Notes: generated by a model not told the origin, from the letters alone. A stretch of 64,000 nt of DNA from Liolophura sinensis (GCF_032854445.1 NC_088303.1:33767265-33831264), one strand, 5' to 3'. Positions 1 through 12,929 are shown, counted from the first letter of the stretch. Translations and numbers: made by a program.

Positions 1-2421
1 ATGGGCAAATACACGGCCTGCCTGTTGATCGCTACATATTGAAAAGAGCACATTCAATGATTGGAATCATTCGCCGTTCGCACAAGATCATATTTTTCTA
101 ACGGAGGCATTATTTATCGCTTAGTCTTTTTCTTCTACCGATATCCTTTGACGGTTGACATTACTGAACGGAGGTTGGAACATACCATTATGAAAACGTA
201 ATAGCATCGAATGGAGAACATATTCATAACTTCAAATTTATTTTGTATATTTGGTGTTTTGCGCCGCACTTCAAAATATTTCACTAATGCGACAACAGTC
301 AGCATTATGGTGGGAGGAAATAGCCATCCACAGGTTTCTGGCCAACCTTCCCACTTACGGCCGGAGAGGAAGCCAGCATGAGCTGGGCTTGAACTCACAA
401 CGACCACAGTGATGAGGCTCAAGGGGGAATGCGCCTTGCACACACACTTAACAGTAAATTTTCCTGTCGGCACCTAACTATAACTACCCTTGTGTTGCAA
501 TAGGAAACGGGAAAACATATGTACTATTCAAGCTTTTTAAAATAAATATCTAAATCAATGAGCAAGCTTTATGCACAACCACATTATCTTTGGACGAGGT
601 TAGATATGATATAGCTGATTACTTCAGAGGTGTTCGCAAAGTAGGCAAGACACGATTTCCTTTTGTTCGATACAGTCCTTTCGTTGTATCATCTATGTAT
701 GAATAACGGGAGATGAAGCATAGAATTTGGTAATTTTATTTCCCGAATGCGCTTTCGCATCTTAATGGTTTGCGAACATATGTGTTGGTGTTGAATAGAA
801 ATCGATAAATACGACTGAGTTTATATATGTCTATAAGTAAAAAAAAAATAGAAATATAATTATAGATCATCTCATCATGAAGATCGAGAAGCTCTGTGTA
901 TGTTTGTCTGTACTCAGCTCGAATCTCATATTCTACGTGTAAAGACGGGTTTAAAGAATCCCCAGAAAATATACACTGTGATAAGCAGATTTCTTACGTA
1001 ACAGATGGAGAGTGGTGCATCACGCTAGCATCAATGCTCCTATAACTCAGCATATCCTTATGTTGGTCTGCGAAAACTCAGCAAAACTTTTTTTGTATCT
1101 GTACAACACTAACCCATATCCTCAGTAAGAAAGCAGATTATATGAGTATGTTTCAATAGGAAAATAAAACCGCCAGAATGTATTTATGCTGTATCAGCCC
1201 AATGAATGGGTTACGGTAGGGAAAGGTCTAACAACAGGAAATCCTGCCTTACAGGCACGTTATGGGAGTTGACTTAATTAACGTGGACACGCCTTAAACA
1301 ATCGGTAAGAATGATTCACTATATAGTTACATTTTGTTAATAAGCTCATCAAAAATTAGTCTGTAAAAAAACCTTACGCCTTGCCACAGAGAGGTGGGCT
1401 AGTATGTTCCCTTAGAGATTATTGTCATGTACTATATAATTCCAAACCGCAATGTAATCAAAGAAATGGTGAGTTTTGCCATCTGTCATTGTCGTAAAAA
1501 TCATTGTATAATTACTACCGTAACTGATTAACGATTCAAATGACCTGGCATCTTTCTGTCTAATTGTAACTGTGGTAAAACTGAATGTGTGAGTTACAGA
1601 TATCGTTTTATTAAATAAACCGCTGGTTTTCGGTTCATACTGGTGCTGACTGAACCCTATTTATTCTTGGTCAGGATATTCAATACATAATCCAGGAATA
1701 ATAACATGGAAATGGCTTAATTGCTCTCGGGACGTGCAGACCTCAAGCCACTGAGATGACTGAAAACACGTAAAAGGAGCAAAGAATCGAAATCTGATCA
1801 TTGAGCTTGGAATTGGGTTAGGGAGATGACGCTGACCTTGACGGCAATAGCTAAACGTATTAGGACAACCGATTTTTCTTTTATCCACAAGTGAACACGG
1901 TGTCTCCTTTCATTAATAAACAACCTGTGAACATGCAAATATTTGAAAAGCAGCCAAAATAACTGCTGAGGAGAATAAATCTAGCTTCTAATATTTTGAC
2001 AGACGCCCGTTTTGCACCGTATTCGTCTTAGCGCCAGAGACGAGCGTTAAATCCTCATCACAAAGATCACCAGAATCCCAGCTGGTTCTTAAAGGCTTTC
2101 GGGGTCAGGATAATAGCTAACGATTTGGAATGGTAGTTCAAATGGTAGTTCAAATCTGAGAGTATTAACTGAACTACTTATAATCCTACATTCTTGTAAT
2201 TGTAAAAGTAATTGTTATCTTAACAAGGTGGTTGTGTGGGGAATGGATCGAAAATTTGTTGAAGAAGAAGGATTAGGAAAAGATCTCTGGCGCTGGGTAA
2301 AATCATTGAGTCAGTCGTCCGTGATCAAAGCTTGTGCCTGTTTCAAAATCAAGATAAACAAGACACAAAAAAGTCAAAGGAATAATCGGTCCGTCCAACA
2401 AGCAGGAAATTATCTCTTAAA
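1..2421. repeat. R1 tandem array, unit 1
   Basis: The first unit of a diverged tandem array; it may start before the window. Blocks in order match unit 3: about 1-235 and 441-470 with 4557-4790; 540-900 with 4895-5290; 970-1350 with 6838-7230; 1390-1600 with 7568-7760; 1636-1840 with 7809-8005; 1930-2160 with 8060-8265; and 2225-2421 with 8455-8668. A 60-bp run (1636-1695 and 7809-7868) is identical. No coding capacity was recognised. A SINE-A copy sits at 236-440. Confidence 0.8.
236..440 (-). mobile_element. SINE-A copy inside R1 unit 1
   Basis: Read on the minus strand this is the 3' two thirds of SINE-A, ending in a GGCGCAAAACACCAAAT-like tail. The paralogous site in unit 3 (about 4757-4780) lacks the element: both units read ATTCATAA on the left and AAATTTTCCTGT on the right. 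The insertion therefore came after the unit duplication. Confidence 0.75.
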
Positions 2422-4556
2422 ATGAGCAAATACACGGTCTGGCTATTGGTCGCTACACATTAAAAAGAACACTATCAATAATTGGAATCAAAAGACCTTT
2501 GAATACGGATCATATTTCGGTCTGCGGTTACTCTTATTTGTATACATATTATTTGACGGCAGGCATTATTGAACAGCGCTTTGAACTGACCGTTAAAATT
2601 TAAAAGAAGCTAGAAAGTTTTTAAAAATCTACATTGTCTTACAGTAAATTTGTGACACTGTTGGTTTGTAACTGTAAGCTCTGTTGCCCGATCCACTATG
2701 TTAATTTTCAAAACACATTCTCACTAAAAGACTAATCAACAGTATTTCTAAGCCGTGCAAAATAGTCCTTGTGTTTCAGACACAGGGTGTGTCACTCTTT
2801 CTCTTGAGTCATGGGTTTCGCTCATTCCTTCACTTACCTATTTTGTTCAGTTCATGGGTTTCACTCATCCCTTCACTCACACATTTTCTTCAGTCATGGG
2901 TTTCACTCATTCCTTCACTCACACATTTTGTTTTTCAAGAAAGAATATTATTTTGAACACTTCATTGGTGTGACCTCGTCTTGTGACCTTTTGTATAATT
3001 GGGATATGAGTTCGACTAGTTCGGTAAAAACCAATGGAATAAGGAAGGAACAAAAGAAAGGCCAAGTGAAATGATTACTGGTATGAAGGGTAGCCACTTG
3101 GTGGTATAGTTTAACACCAAAACGAAAATTTACCGAATAGTGGAGATTACTCCATGCGATATTTTCATAATAATACGTTCCTCCAATCACCGTTCAGTAA
3201 TGTCAACCGTCAACGCATATGGATCATCCGATTACAAAATACAACCGTGAGCGGAGGTGGCAGATTCCCAATTTCTGATGGTGCTCTTTACAATATGAAG
3301 CGATCAACACACAGACTGTGTATTTGCCTATTTCAAAGAGATAATTTCCTGATCGTTGGATGGCTCGATTATTCCTTTGAATTATTGGTTTGTTTGTTTA
3401 GGTTTGACAACGAGTAACAGCGGGTTAGTTTGATTACGGAGGATAGGGTCAGTAATTGTAGTGAGGATTTTCGTCAAACGCCTCTACAGATCATACCCAA
3501 ATCCTCTTTCTTTGACAAATTTGACAAAACTCCGCACAAAGTAACATTGTTTGACGTAGCAATCACTTTGAGGAATATACAAACAGCTCAGTTAATACTC
3601 TCAAACTTTCGATTCTTGCATGAGACCTACTGGCAAGTTTCGCCAACAGCACAAAACTGTCGCCAATGAAGAAAGACACGTGTCATTGTAAGCACCATTC
3701 CAAATCGCCAATCGATCAGCTAGCTGGGGTTGTGGTGACCTTCCTAAATCGGATACCGTGTATAACAGACGACTATCAAAATATGAATAACTAGATTTAT
3801 TTGTCTGCTGATTTATTTGGCTGTTTTTCAGATACAGCCAAGTTTATTTACCAATGACAGACGTCACCGTATTCACACAGAGAATGACATGAAATCGCTT
3901 TTGTCCTATAATACATTTAATAGTAATCACTGAGAACTTAGCGTGATCTCTCCGGCCCATTCCTAAGCTAATATGCTGATCAAGTCTCGATTCTTGTCTC
4001 CCTTTCACGTGTTTTTAGTGACGTTTTATGGAAGTGCCGAGAGTAATGACGTTATTCCTGTACCGTATTCCTTGACTAAGTATTGGAATTACTGTCCAGG
4101 AATAAACAGGGTTTTTGTAAGCATCAGGCTGAACCGAAAAACAAGTTTTTCCCCCAAATAATGTAATACCTGCAATCCGGATATTCAAATTAGCCATTGT
4201 TGTAATTAGATAAAGAGATGCCAGAACTTAACTGCAAGAGTCCATTAATCAATAATATTTTTTGCAGACAAAGATGGTAGAACGCAGCGAAATGTACGCT
4301 GTCATAAGCAGCCTTCTTACGTAACAGATGGGGAGTGGTTCATCACTCTAACAGCAATGGTTGCACATCTCCGGTATAATAACATTTTTTATTATTTTTT
4401 TTTATTTTTTGTTTTGTTTATGGAAACTCAGTCCTGTTTATCTGTATTTATACAACCTTAATCTATATCCGCAAGCTGTGTTAAGCTCCTCGCGATTATT
4501 CAGTGTCAAACCTGAAGAGAACAAACAAAAACTTAATCTGGCTGTAAAACAAGCAG
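2422..4556. repeat. R1 tandem array, unit 2 (degenerate)
   Basis: The unit begins with the same leader as unit 1 (ATGAGCAAATACACGG...) at 2422-2600. The block equivalent to 970-1110 returns at about 4292-4470, and the unit end (ACAAGCAGGA) is at 4546-4555. The sequence between about 2640 and 4290 has no clear counterpart in units 1 and 3, apart from a short minisatellite at 2805-2935. It may be replaced or too diverged to recognise by eye. Confidence 0.65.
2805..2935. repeat. short minisatellite (about 46-49 bp x 3)
   Basis: Three imperfect copies of a unit containing TCATGGGTTTCACTCATTCC and TTCACTCACACATTTT. This explains the repetitive small open frames across the stretch. Confidence 0.8.
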
Positions 4557-5310
4557 GATGATCGCTACCCATTGAAAAGAGAGCATTCAATGGTTTGAAT
4601 CAATCATCCTTCGCGCAAGGTCATTTATTGCCTCATCCGAGGTATTATTTAACGTTTAGTCATTTTCTTCTAACGATATCCTTTAACAGCAGGCATTATT
4701 GAGCGACGGTTGGAGCACACCATTATTAAAAACTTTATAGTGGACGAATGAAGAAGGTATTCATAATCACCACTTGGTAAATTTTCCTGTGGTCACTAAA
4801 TTATTAACAATTTTTGCTGCTCATTCGATTTTATTGGGTAACGTTCCCTTGTGTTACAAAAAAAAAAATGGGAAAAACATATAATAGTTGCGGTTTTAAC
4901 ACATCTCTAACAACCTTTATGCACAGTTACATTATCTTTAAACGGGTCTGAACAGGATATAGTTGATTATTTAAGAAGTGTCCGGCAAGGTACGCAAGAC
5001 ACGACTTCCCACTTGCTCCGTACAGTCCCCTTGGTTATATCATCTCTGTACTAATTAAGGAAGAAGAATCATAGAATCTGTTGATCTTATTTCGCCAATA
5101 CGCTTTCGCGTCTGACTGCTTTGCAAACATACGGGTTTGTGTTGCATAAACATCGATGAATACGACTGAGTTTACCTATGCTTACAAGATAACCTGAGCA
5201 AGGATATAAAGACAATGGATTGTTATAGATCATCTCGTCATAGAAGCTGTGTGTATGTTTGTTTGTACTCAGCTCGCATCTCACAATCAACTTAGAAAGA
5301 TTGGCTTAAA

Positions 5311-6823
5311 GTGAAAGAGAGCACCTGTCTAATGTTTATGTGCACTGAAAGACAACCATTCAAAGTACCTTCAACCGGCACTAAATACTTTTTTTTTAGA
5401 TTTTTTCATCCCAGTAAAAGTTTAGTGAAACTTTGTCTTGTCACAGCTTCAGCACGTCTCCATTATCGACAGCAAGGTGACGTCACGTTTATTGTAGCTC
5501 TCTAACGTCGAAGGTATTTCCCGCATAATAGTCTAAGCAGTAACGTATAGTGTATGGCAGATTTAAGTTGTGGACTTCGGCGATGGAGGACCAAAGTGAT
5601 AAATAGCTTTCTCGAGATATAGACATACTTGAAGGATATTTCTTTCACTACTTGAACTGTTCATACAGTAGGCATACAAAGTCATTTATGCTGTTTACGA
5701 GTAGCTTACATATGCACCGCCGAGGTATTCCTGGTTCAGGTCGTAGCCTCCGGATGGGTTGAGCAGGTAGGCCTACCTGTAATTCTAACATCTGTTAAAT
5801 GTTTACAAAATTACAATAGGATTGTTGTACAACTTGATTCATGCTAAATTCTGACACAAATGGAAATAAATCCAGTCTCCACTGAGACTGATCTAGGAAT
5901 CTAACTGTCGCTGGGTTTATGCTTTAATTTTGCAGTGGTGGCTTCAAAGATGAGAGCTGTGCTGACCTAGTTATCGCGGTCGCCAGAGAAAGGACCTCGG
6001 CTTAAACACGACGTTTCAATAATTTTACTGTATTTTATAAAAGAAAACAGAAAAACATCTCTTGTACCGGTATGACAAAAGACAAAGGGCAAAATTTAAA
6101 TTCTTCAGTTCTAATAAATTTAGGGAAAAAATTATATCATGGGACTTAATTAATTTTTAGCATTGCTTGATGAGATGTCGTCTTCTCATTCCCATAAACC
6201 TTTGGCATTCTTAATGAATTTTTCACTGACTCTCATATTTGTTATTTAACTACTACATGCTCACTAAACACTAACATGAACGACCAAAAATGTAGCTGCA
6301 AAATATGAACAGCCTGTCTGAGTAGGCTTAAGGCCTACCATGGAGGCGACTGCGGTTTGGGCCAAGACGGTATGCTGCTGTCTGACATAATTTGTGATAG
6401 CGTTAGTGAATATTACACGGCTTGTAAATCAACTGATTTTACTTCCTTGGTAGTCCGTAAATGACACAGATCTGTCCCACAAGACTGTGTGAAATGGCAC
6501 TTCGGTTACACGTGAATAAATCGTTACAAACGATCTCAAAATGATATTTTACGCAGTAGTTCTGTGTTATCATATGTCACGTCATGAAGCTAATGGTCAC
6601 AGCTTAGGCCGTGCAATTTGATAGCAACGTGTTTGATTGGATAAAATTCTCAAGATGGCTGCCTCGACTCACCCCAACCATTTGCGCAGTATTGTCATAT
6701 TGTTATACATGTTATCCGGTGAAATCTCATTAAAGTATCTCAGTATGATACTTTTTAGAAAGCTTGACTATCCTACTTTCGATTGAAATATGTTTTAGAC
6801 AGGTGCTGTCTTGTTCTTTAAAA
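5311..6823. mobile_element. non-autonomous DNA transposon, TTAA-flanked, 1.5 kb
   Basis: Inverted ends match over about 45 bp: AGCACCTGTCTAA at 5320-5332 and its reverse complement at about 6795-6807, with further similarity out to TTAAAG at both ends. The aligned position in R1 unit 1 (about 945-955, GGTTTAAAGAATCC) lacks the insert and carries a single TTAA. No transposase frame is visible. TTAA targets are known for piggyBac and Kolobok elements; superfamily is not resolved. Confidence 0.7.
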
Positions 6824-8390
6824 AAGCTCTCAAAGATATGCATTGTGATAAGCAACTTTCTTTAGTAAGATCCCCACTCCAGATGGGGAGTGGTGCATCA
6901 TGCAAACTGCAATGCTCCCATATCTCAATATAACATGACGTAGGTCTGTATCTATACAACGCTAATCCATACCCGAAGTAAGGAAACAGGTACTAGGATA
7001 AGTTTCAATCGAAAATATAATCGCCAGAATCTATATGCTGCATCAGCCTTGGTATACCGATTATACAATGGATGGGTTGCGGTAGAGGCTAGCCCAATAA
7101 CAGGAAACTCTTTCAAATAGACACGTTATAAGAGTATAGAGTTGGAATATTTAATGCGGACACGCCTTAAACAATCGATATGAATGGTTCACTATATACC
7201 AGTTTCATTCTGTTTAGCCTCGTTCAAACATGATGTGGTTGTGTACAAAACCCTACTCTTCCACTGGCGGGCGGGCTGAAATATTCCAGCAAGAACTTCA
7301 TCATATGGTGATTGAGAGACGAGGTGATAACATGAATTCTGTTTGTACATCAATCCACACCAATCCACGAGGGAGGCAGGGTTTCGGTAGTAAATAACCT
7401 AACTGCTTTTGTAAAACAGACTGTGTAAAATACTCTAGTGACCGAGAAACCATAATGTACACTCTCAGACAATTGTCAAATATTGTGGTCATTTTGAACT
7501 AAAAGAAACAGCTTCCACCAGATATGTAGTTCTTGACATCATACATTCCAGAGAAAAATATTATCGTGTAAAATATAATTCCAAACTACGATATGGTAAA
7601 AGAAAAGGTGGGTTTTGAACTCTGTCATTGCCTAAAAATAGTATTTACATACCACCGTTATTGATTAACGGCCCCTTACGATTCAAATCTATGATTTTTC
7701 TATTTAATTGTAACTATGGCCAATTTGAATATGTGAATGACAGATATCACATTTTTGAATGGACTGTTGTTTCTCGGTCTGACCTGGTGCTTACCACAAC
7801 CCAATATTCATACTGGTGCTGACTGAACCCTATTTATTCTTGGTCAGGATATTCAATACATAATCCAGAAATAACATCATGGAAATGGCTTAAGTACTCT
7901 CGGGACGTGCAGACCTCAGGCCACTGAGATGACTAAAAACACGTAAAAGGAGCAGAGAATCGAAATGTGATCAGTAAGCTTAGGAATGGGTTGGAAAGAT
8001 CTTGACGGTAAACTTATCAGGACAAACGATTTCTTTCTATCCTCTGTGTGAATACGGTGCTGTCTTACAGTAGTATACCAAAATAACGGCGCAGGCGAAT
8101 AAATATCTTTTCATATTTTGATAAATGCCTGTTGTACACGGTATCCGACTTAACGCCAGACGAGATTTAAATCCTCATTAAGAAGGTCACCACAACCCAA
8201 ACTAGTTCCTAAAGGCCTTGAGGTCAGGCTAATAACAAGCCTGTCGATTACCAATTTGGAATGCTATGTGTAATGGCTCACGTCTTTCTTCACTACCGAC
8301 TGTTTTCTACTGCAGGCGAAACTTTGCCTGTAGAGAGGTTTACGCGACAAACATGAAACCTTTGGTCCCAAGAATCAGAAGTCCGATAGT

Positions 8391-8398
8391 ATAAAAGC
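8391..8398 (+). promoter_or_regulatory. TATA-like box near the R1 unit end
   Basis: GTATAAAAGC lies about 75 bp upstream of an ATG (8469) opening a 24-codon frame that begins MSKQDGLDATNG and stops at 8541-8543. The spacing resembles a core promoter with a short leader. Units 1 and 2 do not keep the box, so it may be chance or a feature of an ancestral transcribed repeat. Confidence 0.3.
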
Positions 8399-8668
8399 AG
8401 CTGCATATCCATTCTTCAAAGTAACTATTACGTCAACAGTGCTGCTGTGTGTGGAATAAACAGAAAACATGTCGAAGCAAGATGGCTTGGACGCGACGAA
8501 TGGTGGAGAGAATATAGGGTTGAGTGAAATCGTCAATTATTGAGCCAGTCGTCCGTGATCAAAGCTTACGTCTTTCTCAAGCTCGTCACGGTGACTCTGT
8601 GCCAAAGCTAAACAAGACAAACAAAAAATAGTCGAGCTGTTTAACAAGCAGGAAATTATTTCTTTGAA

Positions 8669-8880
8669 ATGGACAAATACATAGTCTGGCTGTTGATCGC
8701 CACCCATTGAAGAGGGCACAATCTGTAATTGGAATCAATCGACCTTCTAACACAATCATATTCTACTAAAAGAGGCATTTTATATCGGTTACCCTTTTTT
8801 TCTATCGATTTTCTACCCTTTTCTATCCTTTGATGGCAGGTATTATTGAATGGTGATTGGTTAACCACCAACATTTCTGA
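8669..8880. repeat. R1 tandem array, unit 4 (leader only)
   Basis: The unit leader recurs once more (ATGGACAAATACATAG...), including the ATCCTTTGATGGCAGG stretch near 8835. The similarity then stops around 8875. This marks the right edge of the array. Confidence 0.65.
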
Positions 8881-9618
8881 GGCCTGTCCCAGACAGTTTA
8901 GAGAGCAAATAAATACTTAAAATAAGGAAAAATTTATAAATATTTTGCATTTGATAATTATAACTACTTATATTTGATCACCTAATTGCCACTGGTTCGA
9001 AGCTGAGTTATAACTGTTTGTATATAGGAGTAGTGACTAATCTTCATCATTAGCTTACATGTTCTGGACTGAAAGGAATGTTCAGTGAGTACAAACAAGG
9101 GCAAATTCGCAATATGTCGTCTTGCACTCAGATCTTCGATATTATTGAATGACACACAGTGTAAAAAAAATATATAAAATGTTTGTCTGACAGAGCGACC
9201 GACAGAGCTACATCCAAAATCAAACATATATAACAAACAGGCAATATCATTCATTTTTACGTTCCATGACTGCTTTTGATAACTCTTCTGTGTATGTGTG
9301 AAGCATAGAAACTGAAGCTGTCAATATGTTGTTCGAAGACCATCCTTGCCTTCAGCTTACAGCGATAAACCCTCAAAAAGCAGATGGTTCCTATTGCGTC
9401 GCCATTAAGTAGCGTTAAAATCTGACCGAGATCTTGACGGCTTCCGTTCGGGTCCCAGGGACATAAGACGTCTGCCGAGGCCACAGATGTTTATACGAGA
9501 TGGACGCTATTTACTTCTGGCTTTTTTCTTTTTTGTGTGAACGCTATATTTAACGTGGAATTACGAGGCTTGAAAGATTTGAAACACCCTATCGAACGTG
9601 CGACATTTGTTGGAGTTA
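8881..9618. other. intergenic, nothing recognised
   Basis: Single-copy-looking AT-rich sequence with no SINE, tandem repeat or convincing coding frame. Confidence 0.6.
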
Positions 9619-9857
9619 AGAGTGAGTGAGTGCTTGGGGTTTAACGTCGTACTCAACAATTTTTCTGTCATATGACCACGAAGGAATCCTTAGGGTGTGT
9701 GTAATGTGCCTCCTTGTTGCGGGACGGATTTCCACCGCTCTTTTATCTAGTGCTGCTTCACTGAGACGACTTACCGAAAGCATGTAAACCGCCTCGCCCG
9801 AGCCATTATACTGATACAGGTCAACCAGTCGTTGCACTATCCCCTCCATGCTGAATT
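9619..9857 (-). mobile_element. SINE-B (subtype B1), headless
   Basis: On the minus strand the copy runs from the GCTGAA-like junction (near 9857) through the stretch carrying GATAGTGCAACGACTGG to the tail GACGTTAAACCCCAAGCACT-(CACT)n. It is closely similar to 26466-26707 and to the body of 29311-29626. The tRNA-like head is absent. Confidence 0.85.
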
Positions 9858-10091
9858 TGAGTATAAGAGAATGGATGTATATATGCCAACGCCCAAATCG
9901 CCTCGCTGATAATCTTATCGCTCAACCCGCTTTGTTTTTCTGACATTGCAACGGGTTATAACCAGAAATTTGATTGGTTAATCAGTGATATTATTGGACT
10001 AACGAGGCATGAGGTTGAGTTGACGAACAAACACTTTCATGTGCGTGTCCCACTCTTGTCAGGCCGCACGTTGAAGCGAAGGATTGAAAAC

Positions 10092-10198
10092 AATGGCCTC
10101 CGGGCTATGCCCGGTTTCTTCCCACCATAATGCTGGCTGCCATATAAATGAAATGTTCTTGAGTTCGGCGTAATTCAACAATCAAATAATAAATAAAT
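10092..10198 (+). mobile_element. SINE-A 3' fragment
   Basis: It carries the central GGGCTATGCCCGGTTTC block and ends TTCTTGAGTTCGGCGTAATT followed by CAACAATCAAAT and an AAAT-type tail. It is 5' truncated. Confidence 0.8.
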
Positions 10199-11256
10199 GA
10201 AAACAATGGAGTGTTCCTAATGCCAGATGAAAGCTCTAATCGTGTCCTCACTCTAGCGGTATACCGGTCATAGAACACTTGAGTCTATCTCACTCTCATC
10301 CTAGAAGCGAGTTTGTATGTTTTATTATATGCATATTTATTACATCACATTACATTGCAACGGCGTGCCACGGACATATTTGACCGACGATCATTTACCT
10401 GATAATTTACTAGTTAATGATAAACTGCATGGGGATTATTTAAGGAAGTTTACATCCGATTCAGGTGTTGGCATGTAAAGCCTCGCCTCCAGCCCTTAGT
10501 GTGTAGAAAGTCACAACAAGCCACCTGGTTGGCAAGGCTGTATATCAGAGGAGTATATGTATATTGTTCACAGGTTCGTGATGAAAGAACGACTTACAGC
10601 CGCGTGAACTTCCAGACTTAGCTGTCGGCTGTACAGTTAAGTTTTCATCTGAGTAAACAAACAAATGATGGCCCTTCGAAATTTTCATTATAAATAAATA
10701 AGTGTACATGGACTTTTCCGAATTCAGGAAAATTTAAAAGAACAAAAAAGGTTTAACAACGATATCTGATCTGAAATTTGATACAGGATCGTGAATCCAT
10801 GACATCTTTCTAGGAACTCAAACTCAAACACATTTCCATGGATACAGCTCTCAATTTCTTGTACACACAGTTCATTTCCTTTGTAAGGAATAATTCATTT
10901 GAGTTTTATGTCCTTAATATGCATAACACCCTATGAATAAATATTTACATTTAATTTCTTTAAGGGAGCGGCAAATGATTCAGTGCTTAGTTATGTAACT
11001 TATGAGAGGAGTTTCTTTTTCTTTGGGACTAATAACAATAGTTGACTATAAGGGGCCGTTTGTTGAAGGCCACTCGTATTCCACTAATACGGCCTTCACG
11101 TCTGCACGTCACTCAGTGCAAACTTCAACAGAAACTTGCCAATTGTCTGTGGTTTATTACAGTACTTTGAGCACTTCATCAAATTTCTCACTGCCAATGG
11201 ATTAGTGAAAAATTCTTAAATATATTAAACTGTGACGCTTAGCTAACAATGTGATA
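10199..11256. other. intergenic, nothing recognised
   Basis: AT-rich sequence without a repeat or coding frame I can identify. Confidence 0.6.
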
Positions 11257-11257
11257 G

Positions 11258-11306
<49 letters not shown>

Positions 11307-11325
11307 CAACTACCTACCTACCTAC

Positions 11326-11358
<33 letters not shown>

Positions 11359-11389
11359 CAACTACCTACCTACCTACCTACCTACCTAC

Positions 11390-11421
<32 letters not shown>
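11257..11421. repeat. compound tetranucleotide microsatellite (CTAA)n(CTAC)n
   Basis: Runs of TAAC alternate with TACC. The pattern TAAC-run, CCAAC, TACC-run, TAAC-run occurs twice, so the compound block itself looks duplicated, with a longer TACC run in the second copy. Confidence 0.97.
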
Positions 11422-12929
11422 ACATGTGAAATTTCTGTTTCATATAAGAAGAACAGAGTTGCCATAGGTTCTAATCAGGTCTTTTCGGGCGCTGCACACG
11501 GCTTACGAATGTATGGAAACTTAAAAAAAGGTTTGGTTCATGTATGGACAGAAGGCAAAACCAATTAAGACTGAACAGCCCAAAATGACAAGTTTAACCA
11601 TATGACAAACTGCCGTCCTAGCCGTAACGTGCAAGTGTGTAAAAAAAGAGAATAGCAATAAGGTGTTTTTGTAACGGTTATTCGTTTATAGTTGGCCTAA
11701 CTTCACTGACTGGCAGTCCGAGATAGGAACTTGTGACCCGTGGCTTATGTGATTTGTGAATAGATCTTATCTGACTTTGTCCAGTTCCTGCGTTATGAAA
11801 TGTATTGGTAGTCTGCGTAGATAACCTGTTTTGCTTTGTTTTTTTTCTGCGGGCTCTCTAAAACCAGGAATTAAATGACAAAATTGTTGTAAAATTAAGA
11901 ACGACATAATAATCTTTGGACTGCAACAATCTGAACTACAACCCATGCCGGAAATGCCATCTTTGAAATCAAAAAAAGCTCATTTTAGATAGGTTTAATC
12001 CAAGACGAAAACGCAATTCAAACTATCTGGTGACTTCAGATAGGAATGTGAATTGGTAATTAGATATGGGGATGGTATTTCTTCTATGATCATATATTAT
12101 CGGCCACAGGTGTTTTTGGTTTTGGTATTATTATTATTATTTATTTCCATTATTTATTACGTTAAGAGTTGTGGAAAGATTTAACTTTTAATACATTTTT
12201 AGTGCACTTACCGTTTATTCTTATCGCTACACGACGGATAAGCAAATTATCATTATTATTAGATAGATTCGTATTTGCTTTGAGATTTAAGCTCAGGAAT
12301 ATGGGATAACGGGATCGATAGACAGTCTGAAATAAGTCCATAACACAGCTTTCTGACGTTTAAACTCCAGGGAATCTGTTTTAATAATTTACTGACTCAG
12401 GGAAAAGCCTTTCAGTTGTCACTATTTGGTCAGCTTGACCTTCAAGTCATGTCGATCCGCAGCCAAACAATGTCACCATCATTGCACACTTCCCTCCCCA
12501 GCGATCACTGTTACCACATTCAGCCAATAAGACACAGGTATACACCAAAACATTAGGCTCTTTTAAGAAGCCGTTTATTTTGCCAACTGTATTCCCCAAG
12601 CTCGGATAATGTTGATCCAGATGGATCTTCGGTCTTCGGGAGTAACGGGTCGTGATTTTAATCAGGATAATCTGTTTCACTCCAGGCGATTCGCAATACC
12701 AGCAGTAGTATCTTCATGCATACCCGTCAGCAGAAGTTCAACAGTTAATTGCGCATATATAGCTATATTATTAGAAATATAGTAACTAGAGTAAAAACAA
12801 TCGTGCAATATAAATATAGCAAATATATACCATAAACTACGGCATCAATGTAGGGAAAAAAAATATATAATTACTAGCTCTTCAAGGAAAATTTAGATGA
12901 TTTGCTTATAGTATAGAATATAAAATATT
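11422..12929. other. intergenic, nothing recognised
   Basis: AT-rich; a short TTA/TTAT stretch lies near 12127. No gene or SINE was seen. Confidence 0.6.

Larger units (their letters stand above)
4557..8668. repeat. R1 tandem array, unit 3 (with 1.5-kb insertion)
   Basis: This is the longest unit. It is collinear with unit 1 except that about 1.5 kb (5311-6823) is inserted, and it lacks the SINE found in unit 1. Its distal part contains a TATA-like box at 8391-8398 and a 24-codon open frame at 8469-8543 just before the next unit boundary. Confidence 0.78.
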
